Assembly (NCBI RefSeq): GCF_023914155.1 | Contig: NZ_JAMWYS010000009.1 | Location: forward strand, 183,994-247,993 | Source: Solitalea agri | Lineage (GTDB): Bacteria; Bacteroidota; Bacteroidia; Sphingobacteriales; Sphingobacteriaceae | Direction of reading: 5' to 3' | Length of the DNA: 64,000 bases | Shown: one piece after another, positions 16,967 through 26,907 of the stretch | Position numbering within the stretch: the first letter of the stretch is position 1 | Layout of the letters: each line of letters starts with the position of its first letter | Position numbers and translations under genes: made by a program | Notes under the pieces: model-generated | Databases searched by the model: none | What the model was told of the DNA's origin: nothing | What the model saw: the letters and a program-made list of their open reading frames with translations, nothing else

Positions 16967-18088
16967 TTATCCCTTATTATTTTGCTCAAAGATTGATTCC
17001 AGCACTTTATTCAACTCCTCACCTCTTACACCTTCGGCAATAATTTTTCCGTTTGGATCAATGATCCAGATAGCAGGAATACCATCAATACCGTATTTTT
17101 GGGCAACCGGTGATTTTAAGCCACCTATCAAATCAGAAGCATTATTCCATATTAAACCATCTTTCGCCAGAGCTTCTTGCCATTTGTCGAGTTCATGATC
17201 CAATGAAAAGGAAATAACCTCTAAGCCTTTAGTATGATATTTTTCATACATCTCTTTTGTATGCACATTTTCGGCACGGCAAGGAACACACCAAGAGGCC
17301 CAGAAATCAAGCATTACATACTTACCACGGAATGAAGAAAGTGTGATTTTAGATTTTCCATCTTTCTCAAATACAGTAAAATCGGGAGCTATTGCACCTG
17401 GAGCCGTTTTACGGATGATATCCGCACGTTTCTTCATGGCAAGGTAATATGGGTGCTTTGCAAAGTAGGGGGTGAAGTTTTTTAGAACAGCATCGATCTG
17501 ATCGCATTTCATCATCATTAAAGGACCCTTAGCCAGGTACAATGAAACAATGGAATTCGGATAATTCTTGATCAACGAATCGGTATAAGCTTTTTTTTCA
17601 GCTTCAGCTTTCTTGAAAAAAGCAACCTTTTCTTCCTTAGAATATTGCTGGCTATTCATCATCACCTGGTTACTCTTCATGATTTGCGCCAGGGAGAATT
17701 TGTGGAAGTTATTCCAATGTTCGTTTTGAGGGGTTCCCTTCACTTCACTTGCGTAAAGTTTGCTTTTATCGCCCGTAATTTCAACGTGACCTTTTTCTGC
17801 CACAAAATTAACAGATGATCGAACCCCTTCAATCTGCAAATCGTATACTTCATTAGTTATTTGAGCCGGAAGCGTAATTGAGAAATTCCCGTCAGCATCT
17901 ATTGTAGACTGCTTTAAAACTTCTCGGCCACCATGGTCGCCATGGTCGCGACCAACAGTTATTTTCGATGTTTTATCTATTCCGTTGATTTTTCCACTAA
18001 CTATGCAATCTTTGCTTTGTGCATTAGCTTGAAAAGAAGCAATAGCACAAACTGTTGCCAAGCCCCATTTTAGTTTATTTGTTATCAT
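16967..18088 (-). CDS. TlpA-like protein with DUF4369-type N-terminus
   Basis: 373 residues. Signal peptide (LATVCAIASFQANAQ). The N-terminal beta domain (~28-110) matches the DUF4369 pattern (CIVSGKINGIDKTSKITV, then SITLPAQ). A helical linker follows, then an AhpC/TSA-like thioredoxin domain with FWASWCVPC (Cys267, Cys270) and cis-Pro in DGIPAIW. This is the canonical layout of Bacteroidota membrane- or periplasm-located thiol reductases. It lies 37 bp after the transglutaminase-like gene and 146 bp before the S46 peptidase; the 146-bp gap shows nothing I can name. Confidence 0.85.
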   Translation of the reverse strand: MITNKLKWGLATVCAIASFQANAQSKDCIVSGKINGIDKTSKITVGRDHGDHGGREVLKQSTIDADGNFSITLPAQITNEVYDLQIEGVRSSVNFVAEKGHVEITGDKSKLYASEVKGTPQNEHWNNFHKFSLAQIMKSNQVMMNSQQYSKEEKVAFFKKAEAEKKAYTDSLIKNYPNSIVSLYLAKGPLMMMKCDQIDAVLKNFTPYFAKHPYYLAMKKRADIIRKTAPGAIAPDFTVFEKDGKSKITLSSFRGKYVMLDFWASWCVPCRAENVHTKEMYEKYHTKGLEVISFSLDHELDKWQEALAKDGLIWNNASDLIGGLKSPVAQKYGIDGIPAIWIIDPNGKIIAEGVRGEELNKVLESIFEQNNKG

Positions 18089-18125
18089 TTTATGGTTTAA
18101 AAGAAAAAATTGGAATAAGAATGCG

Positions 18126-19256
18126 TTATTGTTTTTCAGCCACCAAAGCGTTAATCATAGTGTTATCCCAAGCATGCTGATTTTGAAGAAAAAAAGCTTC
18201 AGGTTGAGCAAAATATCGGTAGGTACGAGGAGGCGTGAAGCTATTATCCCAAGTGGCATCAAAGTAAGAATACCCGCCGTTATAGTTTAACATACTCCAG
18301 GCATGACCAACATTACCTGCCTTTCCTGAAACATTATAGCATTGTATCCCTGCAGCGTTTGCCAATAAATTTAGCCCCCAGGAGTATCCCCCACAGACAG
18401 CTTTTCTATTTTTAAAAACACCCAAAGCCGTTTGAGAATCATAATTCAAATTAGGCGTATTAAAATCCCAATCATATTGAGTTGCTGATACATAATTATA
18501 AATCGCGGTAAGTTTTTGATTGTTGGTCATACCAGGAGTTATAATACGGGTCAAAATTCTATTAACCGAATCTTTAACTACGGCGATTCTTGACAAGCAG
18601 TCGCTAATACTCGTCGGCGCTCCAGGTAGTCCCATTGGAGAGGAAGAACAGGTAATGGACGTTGCGTCAGGGTTAAAATTATAAATAAGATATGCATACC
18701 CGCATTGGGCGCTTAGCACTTGCTGCATAGTATTAACATCGAGATTTTTGTTAGTAATGGCAATTGGAATTTCCTGTCCTAAGGGCGCATTTAATGTAGC
18801 AGTAATGATATCGTTATAACTATTGATTTTTTTAGTACCTGTTGGCACCGTGTTAGGATCTATACCTAATTTGTAGGGCATATATTTTATTTCACACTGT
18901 AAAATCTTAGCACTCTGATTATAAATCTGAACAACTTTGTAAGCATATTTTAGAGAGTTATCCTGACTAATTACATTACTGTATGCATTCCCGACAGTTA
19001 TCTCTACCTGATTATCGGCCAAATTCATAGCTGACATATCAAGAATTAATGTTGTTTTAAGTGATTTTATAGCTGTCGACAACAAGCCCGACACCTCTTG
19101 TGAAGATTTAGGCTTAGGGTAATTATTACCGGACGGACCAGGAGTTAGATCATCACTTGGATCTGAACTTGATTTTGAACAGGCAGAAATAGCTAATGCC
19201 ACCACAATAACCAATGCAGATAAGGAATTGGTTAGTTTTATTATAGATCTTTTCAT
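18126..19256 (-). CDS. Transglutaminase-like (papain-fold) lipoprotein
   Basis: 376 residues. Lipoprotein signal with Cys26 (LAISACSKSS), then a Ser/Pro-rich linker. The C-terminal transglutaminase-like core has all three catalytic positions: Cys288 (KAVCGGYSWG), His318 (NVGHAWSM) and Asp333 (YFDATWDN). The middle region is beta-rich and unassigned. The family includes peptidases and cross-linkers, and a cell-surface or periplasmic peptidase role fits the neighbours. It starts only 35 bp after a strong terminator (19291-19329), so it needs either readthrough or a promoter within or just after that hairpin. I see no convincing TAnnTTTG box. Confidence 0.8.
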   Translation of the reverse strand: MKRSIIKLTNSLSALVIVVALAISACSKSSSDPSDDLTPGPSGNNYPKPKSSQEVSGLLSTAIKSLKTTLILDMSAMNLADNQVEITVGNAYSNVISQDNSLKYAYKVVQIYNQSAKILQCEIKYMPYKLGIDPNTVPTGTKKINSYNDIITATLNAPLGQEIPIAITNKNLDVNTMQQVLSAQCGYAYLIYNFNPDATSITCSSSPMGLPGAPTSISDCLSRIAVVKDSVNRILTRIITPGMTNNQKLTAIYNYVSATQYDWDFNTPNLNYDSQTALGVFKNRKAVCGGYSWGLNLLANAAGIQCYNVSGKAGNVGHAWSMLNYNGGYSYFDATWDNSFTPPRTYRYFAQPEAFFLQNQHAWDNTMINALVAEKQ

Positions 19257-19290
19257 TTGTTAAAACGGCTCATTAAGTACCATTCGCTCA

Positions 19291-19329
19291 ACTTTTTCAA
19301 TCAGCAGGCAAGCCTGCTGATTGAAAAGT
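19291..19329 (-). terminator. Strong hairpin between the SusCD operon and the transglutaminase gene
   Basis: An 18-bp stem (ACTTTTCAATCAGCAGGC and its complement, one bulged T) on a 2-nt loop, with a short T-run on the minus strand. It probably ends or attenuates the sigma/fecR-susCD transcript. Confidence 0.8.
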
Positions 19330-19356
19330 CAGACTTTTTATCTTAAACAACTTATT

Positions 19357-21000
19357 CTAAAACTGTTTATAATTCATTGCTGAAATTTTTCCGGAGATAC
19401 CGGTATATGCTTTCGGAGTACCACTCATTGTACCGTTAATACCGTTAATAGCAATTTCTAACAGGGTACTACTTTGCGTAGCGCTATTATAAAGAGCTAC
19501 ATATAGCAGCTGCCCATCCTTAGGATGACCCTTTACTTTAAACACTTGCATACTGGTTATAACATTCCCCGAATAGTTAGCAAGAATGTCATAATAAAGA
19601 TTAGATGTTTGATAGTCATTACTCAAATAGATTTTGTCATTGGTGGCATAATACATCACGTTGCCTTTATTACCGAATGCAAAATATTTGGCATTATCAA
19701 TATCCGTTGCAGCACTAATATCTTTAACCGCCACACCCCTCAAATTACTAGTAAGAGACATTGATTTAGTAACATCAGTAGGGAAGTTAGGATCAGGAAG
19801 TCTTCCCAAGTCACTTATATATACTTTACGAGTACCAGCTTTTGCTGAAATACCACCCGTAAAGTTGAGATCTGACATTACACAATAAAAGTATCTGGAA
19901 AAGTATGGACTAAGCTGGGTTGGGCTATTACCTTGTTCGCCATAAACCATCCATTTACCAACGGTGCTTAGGGCAAAACCACCTGCAGGAGCAGTACCTG
20001 TAAATGTGCCTATGGTGTTATCGTTTTTAGAATATAAAAAACGTCTTGAATTTGAATCATAAAACACACCAACCATCAGGGCATTAATAGGGCTCACATT
20101 GTCAATATCCATAGCAAAATAAGGGGTTGCGGTATACGTACCCGGACTTATGTTGCTTGGCAAATAACATTGTGAACCAAAAGGTTTAAATATTGCTGGC
20201 TGAGTTTGCCCTTGATAATACAGAGCTCCATTATTAATTAAATATTCATTAGTACCAGCTGTTCCGTATGCCTGAAAATTTGCAGTAGAAGGTGCAGCAC
20301 TAAACAAGTTGTTATACGGATCCTCCATTTTCAATCCACCAAACTCCGTTCTATACCCCCCATTAGAGGTTAACACATAAACTTTGCTCCTTGCTCCGCT
20401 GGCTCCATGATTATTAAAAGCTACCGCACGGGCTTCGCCTTCTATTTTCTTTCCGTTTATAATAGAGAAAATATTTTTTTGTATAGAATCTGCAGTTGCA
20501 GGCACTACTGTATTTACTCTGTTGTTTACCAAAATACTAACATCGCAAGAGTTAACATCACCATGTAATAACATAAGACCTTGCAAGGCATAGGAACTTA
20601 CAGTAAATGGAGTATTAATAATTTGGGCTATATTTCCGTTGCTCGGATCAAAAACATGCAACCTTAACACATAAGAACCGGGGCTAAAAGGAATCTTTTT
20701 TGAGAAATTTTGCTCGGTGCTCAAAACAGTGTCAATATATCTCCCTGTAACAGGATCTGCAGTATATTCTACTTTTGTCAAACGCCATTCATATGTCAAT
20801 TTTGATGGGTCAACTCCCTCTATAAAAGACGGGGAAATCGAGTATACTTCATTTTGTCTTGCTACAATTTGTTTGGCATATTTTGAAGTATCTACAAACG
20901 TTGTATTCAGGTCTTTATAATCGCCTCCTATCTCCTTTTGACAGGCTGAAAACACAAGAGCTGTGAGACACAATAATATAATTGAATTAAAAACTTTCAT
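19357..21000 (-). CDS. PKD-like family lipoprotein of a SusCD locus
   Basis: 547 residues. Lipoprotein signal with Cys at ~20 (LTALVFSACQKEIGGDYKD). Next a PKD-like beta-sandwich (~40-135: EVYSISPSFIEGVDPSKLTY, FSPGSYVLRLHVFD), then a large region with propeller-like repeats and a C-terminal ISAMNYKQF. The companion in the second locus (42492-44225) has the same layout. These proteins follow DUF4843-like genes in Bacteroidota SusCD loci and are thought to be surface-exposed ligand-binding lipoproteins; none has a known ligand that I can name. Last gene before the terminator. Confidence 0.8.
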   Translation of the reverse strand: MKVFNSIILLCLTALVFSACQKEIGGDYKDLNTTFVDTSKYAKQIVARQNEVYSISPSFIEGVDPSKLTYEWRLTKVEYTADPVTGRYIDTVLSTEQNFSKKIPFSPGSYVLRLHVFDPSNGNIAQIINTPFTVSSYALQGLMLLHGDVNSCDVSILVNNRVNTVVPATADSIQKNIFSIINGKKIEGEARAVAFNNHGASGARSKVYVLTSNGGYRTEFGGLKMEDPYNNLFSAAPSTANFQAYGTAGTNEYLINNGALYYQGQTQPAIFKPFGSQCYLPSNISPGTYTATPYFAMDIDNVSPINALMVGVFYDSNSRRFLYSKNDNTIGTFTGTAPAGGFALSTVGKWMVYGEQGNSPTQLSPYFSRYFYCVMSDLNFTGGISAKAGTRKVYISDLGRLPDPNFPTDVTKSMSLTSNLRGVAVKDISAATDIDNAKYFAFGNKGNVMYYATNDKIYLSNDYQTSNLYYDILANYSGNVITSMQVFKVKGHPKDGQLLYVALYNSATQSSTLLEIAINGINGTMSGTPKAYTGISGKISAMNYKQF

Positions 21001-21083
21001 CAGTCTATTTTTTTTAACTTAAAAATTAAATCATGCATTTTGCTTTTTTAAAATTGCTGTCATGCAATACGTTTAATTATCAA

Positions 21084-21836
21084 TTAACCAAGCCCAGGAG
21101 CCCCATATGTTGGAATGAATATATTGACGTTATTCTCGTCCTTTAATTGATTTGCAAAAGTTTTACCTCTGTTATAATCAGCTACATAAGCACGCAATAG
21201 CAGATTGTAGTAGCCAATCATGTCGATATTATCCGGATTGGGCAATTGGGTAATTTTGCAGACATCAAGAATAAGTTGAACCTTCTTTTGTGAAAAACTT
21301 CCAAAAGCTTTCTCATAATTTTGGCCATCCCAATTAGCCGGCTTTATAAATTTGGATCCCCATACAAGAACGGCTTTATTAAAGCGATCGTAACCAACTT
21401 TGAAATTTTGGTTTTCAACTGCATTAAGTTGTAATCGTAAAGGTTTACCTGAGGCAATTAATTCTGCGGTTTTATAAATAACAACAGGAATATTCTTTTT
21501 AAATACTCCAGCCGGTATTATACTATCTACAATCTTATAGTCAACATTTACCTTAGCCGTTGTATTTGCAGTATCTACCTCAATTTTAAACTCTCGGTCT
21601 TTTGGGGCTGCATTACCCATGATATTTGCCTCAAACCAAATGGTATCTTTTTCAACGGCAGTTGGGTGAAAAGGAAAGGAATACACTAAAGAATCACGTG
21701 ACTCTTTGGTGTTAAATTCGCCGGGAATCCGGAAGTATATACGTGCATCTTGCTCATAAGATGCAATATCGTCTTGCGTACAAGCATTCAATAGCAGAAC
21801 GCTTGCAATAAATGCGATGTATGATAATCTCTTCAT
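21084..21836 (-). CDS. DUF4843-like lipoprotein
   Basis: 250 residues. Lipoprotein signal with Cys19 (LLLNACTQDD). The N-terminal region RIYFRIPGE, DSLVYSFPFHP and the TIWFEANIMGN strand are typical of DUF4843 proteins, which occur between susD and a PKD-like gene. The function is unknown; a surface accessory to the SusCD importer is inferred from the lipoprotein signal and position. It is 35 bp after susD and 83 bp before the PKD-like gene, all co-directional. Confidence 0.75.
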   Translation of the reverse strand: MKRLSYIAFIASVLLLNACTQDDIASYEQDARIYFRIPGEFNTKESRDSLVYSFPFHPTAVEKDTIWFEANIMGNAAPKDREFKIEVDTANTTAKVNVDYKIVDSIIPAGVFKKNIPVVIYKTAELIASGKPLRLQLNAVENQNFKVGYDRFNKAVLVWGSKFIKPANWDGQNYEKAFGSFSQKKVQLILDVCKITQLPNPDNIDMIGYYNLLLRAYVADYNRGKTFANQLKDENNVNIFIPTYGAPGLG

Positions 21837-21871
21837 TTTTTAAATTTAATTAGGTAAAAAATGTTCTTTGA

Positions 21872-23416
21872 TTACTTGTTATATTCAATTTCAGCGTCCG
21901 GTTTTGGCAATATCCAATTAGCGGATGAAAATGTAGTAGCGTAATTGGCCCATGCTCCCGTAGAGGTAGCCTGAGTTGGGATCTGAACCCCTTCAGTTCT
22001 ATTTCTTTTACAATAAAAGAAGAACTGACCTTCGCCCTGAAATTCTTTCCAGTATTCTTTCGTTATTTCTAAACGAAGGCTACTTGCAGATAAGCTGCTC
22101 GACAAATCAGTTGTGATCCCCCTATGTTGACGAACTTCATTTAAATAACCTACTGCAGTTGGATAATCATTTAACTTTAACAGACATTCAGCTGCGATAT
22201 AGTTCATTTCCGAACGGCGAATCAATGGAATACGTCTCTCATATTGAGCATTATAACCCGCAGGTTGATAATATTTCATGTTCATGTAATAGGTGGTAGT
22301 AGCATCTGCCGGAATTATACCAGGCATAGAAATACTTACCAGACGATAATCCGTTGCACCAGTAGTAACGGTGTTGGTATTCTCAAATAAACCTTCATAA
22401 AAATAGGTTGTAGAAGTTCCCGAGGTGGTATGTCCTTTCCTGTACAACTGATTGTTAACCGATGCCCCGGTAAACCAATTATTAGTTATAGTTGGTAATT
22501 TGAACACACTTAATGCAAACAAATGCTCTGTTGAAAAAGAAAAGTCTTTGCTTTTATTATCACTAACGGTAAGATTTTCGGGTTTCACCCATGGAAACAC
22601 ACTGTTTCCAATAGTCATTACTTCCTTGGCTGCTTCCAAGGCATTTGTATAATCACCTTGCCATAAATAGGTGCGCGCCTGTAATCCTTTTACTGCATAG
22701 TAATTAAGGTGAAAGTTGCGGTCATTTAAGAATGCATCAGCTGATTTCTTTTGCCCTTTTAAAATCGGATCACTTTTCAATAGAGTTGCCGCATCAGTCA
22801 AATCTTGTTGGATATAACCTAATACCTCAGTCCCTGTAGAAGCCTTGGTAACATTGGTCGACAAGGTTTTCACGTAAGGAATTGCCGGTTGAGTTAAACT
22901 CACGACATCATTAGATGCAAATATTTTAAATAGCTCAAGGTGAATAAAAGCTCTTAAAGCAAGTGCTTCTCCCTTAATGATCGCATAGTTATTGCCGGTA
23001 AACTTATCTTTATCCGCATCAATATGATCTAAAATATTATTTGTGTTAGCAATAACGTTGTACAAGCCATTCCAGAACTGATCTATTCTTGGCTTTACAG
23101 TTGTTAAAGTATACAAAGCCGAGTTACTACTATTACTTATAAGATCTTTATAGTCTGCTGCTGATGGTTCGTAGAACTTTGTCAAAGCGTCAAAAAAACC
23201 AAATGACAATTCACGCCCATGAAGAGACTCTGCTGTCATAAGCGTATAACTTCCTAAAAGAGCGTCTTTATACCCCTGTTCGGTTTTTAGTAATTCATCT
23301 GATTTCACTTTTGTACGTGGCTCAACATCCAGCCATTTTTCACAAGAAGTGGCAGAAAGCAGTATGATAAGTGACAGTAGTCCCGTATATAATCTTTTTC
23401 TCATGTCTAATTTCAT
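21872..23416 (-). CDS. SusD/RagB-family lipoprotein
   Basis: 514 residues. Lipoprotein signal with SCEKWLDVEPRTKV after the hydrophobic stretch, the typical SusD start. TPR-like helical core includes GEALALRAFIHLELFKIFAS and the C-terminal signature RRSEMNYIAAECLLKLNDYP, then VRQHRGI. SusD proteins form the lid over SusC and capture substrate at the cell surface. It is 7 bp after susC, so coupled. The best start is either the first Met or Met5. Substrate cannot be read from sequence; the locus enzymes suggest peptides. Confidence 0.93.
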   Translation of the reverse strand: MKLDMRKRLYTGLLSLIILLSATSCEKWLDVEPRTKVKSDELLKTEQGYKDALLGSYTLMTAESLHGRELSFGFFDALTKFYEPSAADYKDLISNSSNSALYTLTTVKPRIDQFWNGLYNVIANTNNILDHIDADKDKFTGNNYAIIKGEALALRAFIHLELFKIFASNDVVSLTQPAIPYVKTLSTNVTKASTGTEVLGYIQQDLTDAATLLKSDPILKGQKKSADAFLNDRNFHLNYYAVKGLQARTYLWQGDYTNALEAAKEVMTIGNSVFPWVKPENLTVSDNKSKDFSFSTEHLFALSVFKLPTITNNWFTGASVNNQLYRKGHTTSGTSTTYFYEGLFENTNTVTTGATDYRLVSISMPGIIPADATTTYYMNMKYYQPAGYNAQYERRIPLIRRSEMNYIAAECLLKLNDYPTAVGYLNEVRQHRGITTDLSSSLSASSLRLEITKEYWKEFQGEGQFFFYCKRNRTEGVQIPTQATSTGAWANYATTFSSANWILPKPDAEIEYNK

Positions 23417-23423
23417 TGATTAA

Positions 23424-26400
23424 TTAAAAATTGGCCATCATCGTAAAGGTGCAGTAGCGCGCAAATGGGTATGAAGTACCTCTTTCAGCACGTACAGTAC
23501 TAAATTGCTGCACATCGTTAAAGTTTAATATGGTCTGCAAACGCTGAAGCTTTAACTTTTTAACGAATGCAAAACGATAGAAATCATATCCAAGATTTAC
23601 CGATGAGATATCCAGTTGACTTAAATCTTGTACGAAGCGAGAAGAAGCACGTGTTAGGGCGTTTGTTGTACCAATGCTTTTGAATAGAACATTATCACCC
23701 GGTTTAACCCAGCTATCATAATAAGCACGTTTATCAACATTGTAGTTCAACGAAGCATTCTCCACTTTATCCACCAGGGTTTGGTTATAAATCTGCCCAC
23801 CTACTCTGTATCGACCAATAACACCTACACTAATTCCTTTATATTCGAAATTTGCTCCCATGTTTCCTGATGCCAATGGTTGGTTGTCACCTACGATCAC
23901 TTTATCACTTGCATCCCAGGTATCTGTTATCGTTCCGTTTTTTTTCACGAAGATCTCTTTACCGGTCGCAGGATCAATTCCATTAGAACGAACTGCCCAT
24001 ATAGCATCTAGCGACTCTCCCTCCTGGAATCTAACCAAAGGTTTATTTGTGTTTTTCGAAAGCACATCCTGACTATTGTTCAGGCTTTGCAGCGAGTTTG
24101 ATATCTTAACAATTTTATTATTGTTAGAAGCACCTGAGACAAATACGTTAAGTGATTGTCTGTTGGCGTTATTTACTAACATCCTGTAATTCAATCTGAA
24201 TTCTATACCGCTGTTAACAATTTGACCAAGGTTGGCTTTATAGGTAGTAAAACCTAAAGACGGTGGCGTAGTTATATCTGTTAAAAGATTGTTAGTGATC
24301 GCTTTATAAACGTCTACACGTAAACTTAAACTGTTCAATAGTTCAGCATCTAACCCTACGTTATAATCTAAACGCTGTTGCCATTTTAAGTCGTTATTTG
24401 CTAATCCATTTAGATAGGTACCAAGCATTCCTTGGTAAGCATTGTCTGTAAAATAGTTATACAACAACATCGACTGATAAGAGTTGAAGTTTTGTGATCC
24501 GGTATATCCCAATGACCCTCTTATTTTCAGGAGATTGATGTATTTGTTATCGGCCAGAAACTTCTCATTGTGAATGTTCCATCCTGCTCCAGCTGACCAG
24601 AAAGCACCCCAACGATTGTTAGAACCAAACTGTGAAGAAGCGCTGTAACGAATAGAAGCGTCGGCAAAATATCTATTATCGAAAGAATAGTTAAGGGCTC
24701 CCAGCGTACCAATTTCCCTGTTGATAGATTCACCACCACTTGGTTTATTGCTTAAAGCATATTGTTTAGCAAAGATGATGTTATCCATTTTATCGTTCGG
24801 GAAACCAATTGCCGAATACAGATAATTTTCTGAGTTATCCTCTCTTATATTCGCACCAATATTTGAAAAGAGAAGGTGTCTTCCCCAAACTTTTGAATAG
24901 TTCATATTAAGGTCACCACTCACCATTGATGCCTTACCATTACCTTTGTCGTAGCTTCCTTTCAAAAACAGATTATCACCAGTATAGGCACTACCCATAA
25001 AGTTAGTATGACCAGCCGGCAAGAATACCTCTGAACCATTTACGGTATTAGTGAACCCAACCCTACCTACAACTTTCAAGTTATTACTCGCCGTCCATTC
25101 TAAATAAGTGTTGTTGGTAACATCACTATATTCAGAAGTTGATCTAGTATTAATAGTAGCATTATACATCGGATTGAAAACCTGCTCGGTATAAACAGGA
25201 CCAACGCCCAAATATCTATTAACGGTACCATCATCGTTAGTAGGTCTCCAATAAGGATTTAATTTGGCATATTGTGAAAAATCGCCGTAAGGAGAGTTAG
25301 CAGAATTCATCTTGGTATACTGAAGCTGATTTCTGAACAATATATTATTGTATCGATAAGTAAGAGTAAGAGCTCCACCCATATTATTTCTTTCACTTCC
25401 CTTCATTGCACCCTGGGTGTTATTCATAAAGAATGTAGCACCGGCTCTCAAACGATCATCTCCAACTTCAAATCCAAAAGTTTGCTTATTGGTTAACCCT
25501 GTACGAGTTGGTTGCGCTAACCAGTTGGTATTAACACCACTTTGTATCTGTTTTAAATTAGCGTAATACAAACTGTCTTTGTTTAACCCTAAAATAGGTT
25601 GAGCTACATTGTAGGCTCCTAGTCGTTTCTCCAAGGCTAACTTTTCAGCGGCGCTAGTCAGATTATAACTGCTCAGATCTGGGGCTTCAATGCCAAAGCT
25701 GCCTATATAATTAACCCGCAATTCTCCTGGTTTCACTTTTACAGTTTCAATAACAATAACTCCATTAGCAGCTCTTGAACCATACAAAGCTTTTGCTGAT
25801 GCGTCTTTCAATATAGTAACAGCCTCAATGCGATTAATATCCAGATCATTTACCTTCTCAATGCTCATTTCAAAACCATCTACAATAAATAATGGCTGAT
25901 TAGGATTGGTAGCATATTGACCTTTCAAATCAGGAAATGAAGAAGATCCTCTTATTGACATATCCGCGATCTTATTAGGATCAGATCCATTGGCAATGTT
26001 TTCCTGAATATTCAATGAAGGCTCCAGGTTTTTCAAACTTTGAAAAATATTTAGGGCTCCCGCGCGCTGCAGTTCCTTCGCTGTAATTTTTGTTGCTGCC
26101 CCCGTAAAGCTTTCAGCGTTACGATTAAAAGGAATACCGGTTACCACCACTTCTTTAATGGCTGTATTACTTACCTTCATCACTACATTAATTGATGTCT
26201 TTCCGGCAACCGAAATATGCTGGGTTTCCATACCCAAATAGTTAATACTTAAAACAGCATCATCATTAACGTTTAATTGAAAGCTACCATTTTCGTCGGT
26301 AAAGGCACCGTTAGTAGTTCCTACTTCGACAATGTTAACACGTAACAAAGGATTTTTATCCTCGTCAGTAATAACACCTTTTACCATTACCTTTTTTTGT

Positions 26401-26801
26401 GACGAGCTACTTTGTTTCGCTAGTTTAGGTCCAACAACTATGGTGTTTGATCTAAAAACAAAATCTAAACCCGTACCGGCAAATAACTGTTCCAATACTT
26501 TGTCTAAAGGTTGATCTTTTACATTAAGGGTAACCCTTGGAAAAGCATTAACTTCTTCGTGATTGTAAACAAAATAAAGGTTAACCTGCTTTTGAAGCTC
26601 ATCAATGGCTGTTGAGAGTTGAGCTTTCTTTACATTTAAACTTATTTTTTGCACCGATTGTGCCATGATGTTAAGAGAGATAGTTAAAAACAGAAGGGTT
26701 AATGCTCCTGCCTTTTTGAGCCCTCTTTTCAGGGTGCTTTGTATGTAGTTAATTTCTTCGTAATTTTTTTTCATTAGATTTGGATTGGTTGAGTTAAACA
26801 C
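23424..26801 (-). CDS. SusC/RagA-family TonB-dependent transporter with STN domain
   Basis: 1125 residues; Met10 (26774) is a likely true start, giving MKKNYEEINY. Signal region to ~residue 48. An STN/secretin-like domain (~50-120: KISLNVKKAQLSTAIDEL) is typical of transducers that signal to a FecR anti-sigma factor. A CarboxypepD-regulatory-like domain follows (~138-215), then the plug (MSIRGSSSF, FIVDGFEM, ILKDASAKALYGSRAANGV) and a 22-strand barrel ending in ...FTMMANF with the terminal Phe. The STN domain and the upstream sigma/fecR genes show that this importer controls its own expression. It is followed at 7 bp by its susD. Confidence 0.93.
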   Translation of the reverse strand: MFNSTNPNLMKKNYEEINYIQSTLKRGLKKAGALTLLFLTISLNIMAQSVQKISLNVKKAQLSTAIDELQKQVNLYFVYNHEEVNAFPRVTLNVKDQPLDKVLEQLFAGTGLDFVFRSNTIVVGPKLAKQSSSSQKKVMVKGVITDEDKNPLLRVNIVEVGTTNGAFTDENGSFQLNVNDDAVLSINYLGMETQHISVAGKTSINVVMKVSNTAIKEVVVTGIPFNRNAESFTGAATKITAKELQRAGALNIFQSLKNLEPSLNIQENIANGSDPNKIADMSIRGSSSFPDLKGQYATNPNQPLFIVDGFEMSIEKVNDLDINRIEAVTILKDASAKALYGSRAANGVIVIETVKVKPGELRVNYIGSFGIEAPDLSSYNLTSAAEKLALEKRLGAYNVAQPILGLNKDSLYYANLKQIQSGVNTNWLAQPTRTGLTNKQTFGFEVGDDRLRAGATFFMNNTQGAMKGSERNNMGGALTLTYRYNNILFRNQLQYTKMNSANSPYGDFSQYAKLNPYWRPTNDDGTVNRYLGVGPVYTEQVFNPMYNATINTRSTSEYSDVTNNTYLEWTASNNLKVVGRVGFTNTVNGSEVFLPAGHTNFMGSAYTGDNLFLKGSYDKGNGKASMVSGDLNMNYSKVWGRHLLFSNIGANIREDNSENYLYSAIGFPNDKMDNIIFAKQYALSNKPSGGESINREIGTLGALNYSFDNRYFADASIRYSASSQFGSNNRWGAFWSAGAGWNIHNEKFLADNKYINLLKIRGSLGYTGSQNFNSYQSMLLYNYFTDNAYQGMLGTYLNGLANNDLKWQQRLDYNVGLDAELLNSLSLRVDVYKAITNNLLTDITTPPSLGFTTYKANLGQIVNSGIEFRLNYRMLVNNANRQSLNVFVSGASNNNKIVKISNSLQSLNNSQDVLSKNTNKPLVRFQEGESLDAIWAVRSNGIDPATGKEIFVKKNGTITDTWDASDKVIVGDNQPLASGNMGANFEYKGISVGVIGRYRVGGQIYNQTLVDKVENASLNYNVDKRAYYDSWVKPGDNVLFKSIGTTNALTRASSRFVQDLSQLDISSVNLGYDFYRFAFVKKLKLQRLQTILNFNDVQQFSTVRAERGTSYPFARYCTFTMMANF

Positions 26802-26854
26802 ATTAAATCTTTGTTGCTTGCCTAGCGCAAATGATTTATGAAAACTTACCGTTC

Positions 26855-26880
26855 ACGGGTGATGGTCGGACATTACCCGT
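26855..26880. repeat. Hairpin in the fecR-susC gap
   Basis: ACGGGTGATG / CATTACCCGT around 6 nt, 9 of 10 bp. It lies between the fecR stop and the susC start. There is no U-run on the minus strand, so an mRNA processing or attenuation element is more likely than a full terminator. Confidence 0.6.
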
Positions 26881-26907
26881 TTTAGTTTTAGTGGTTTTAG
26901 GCTAATT

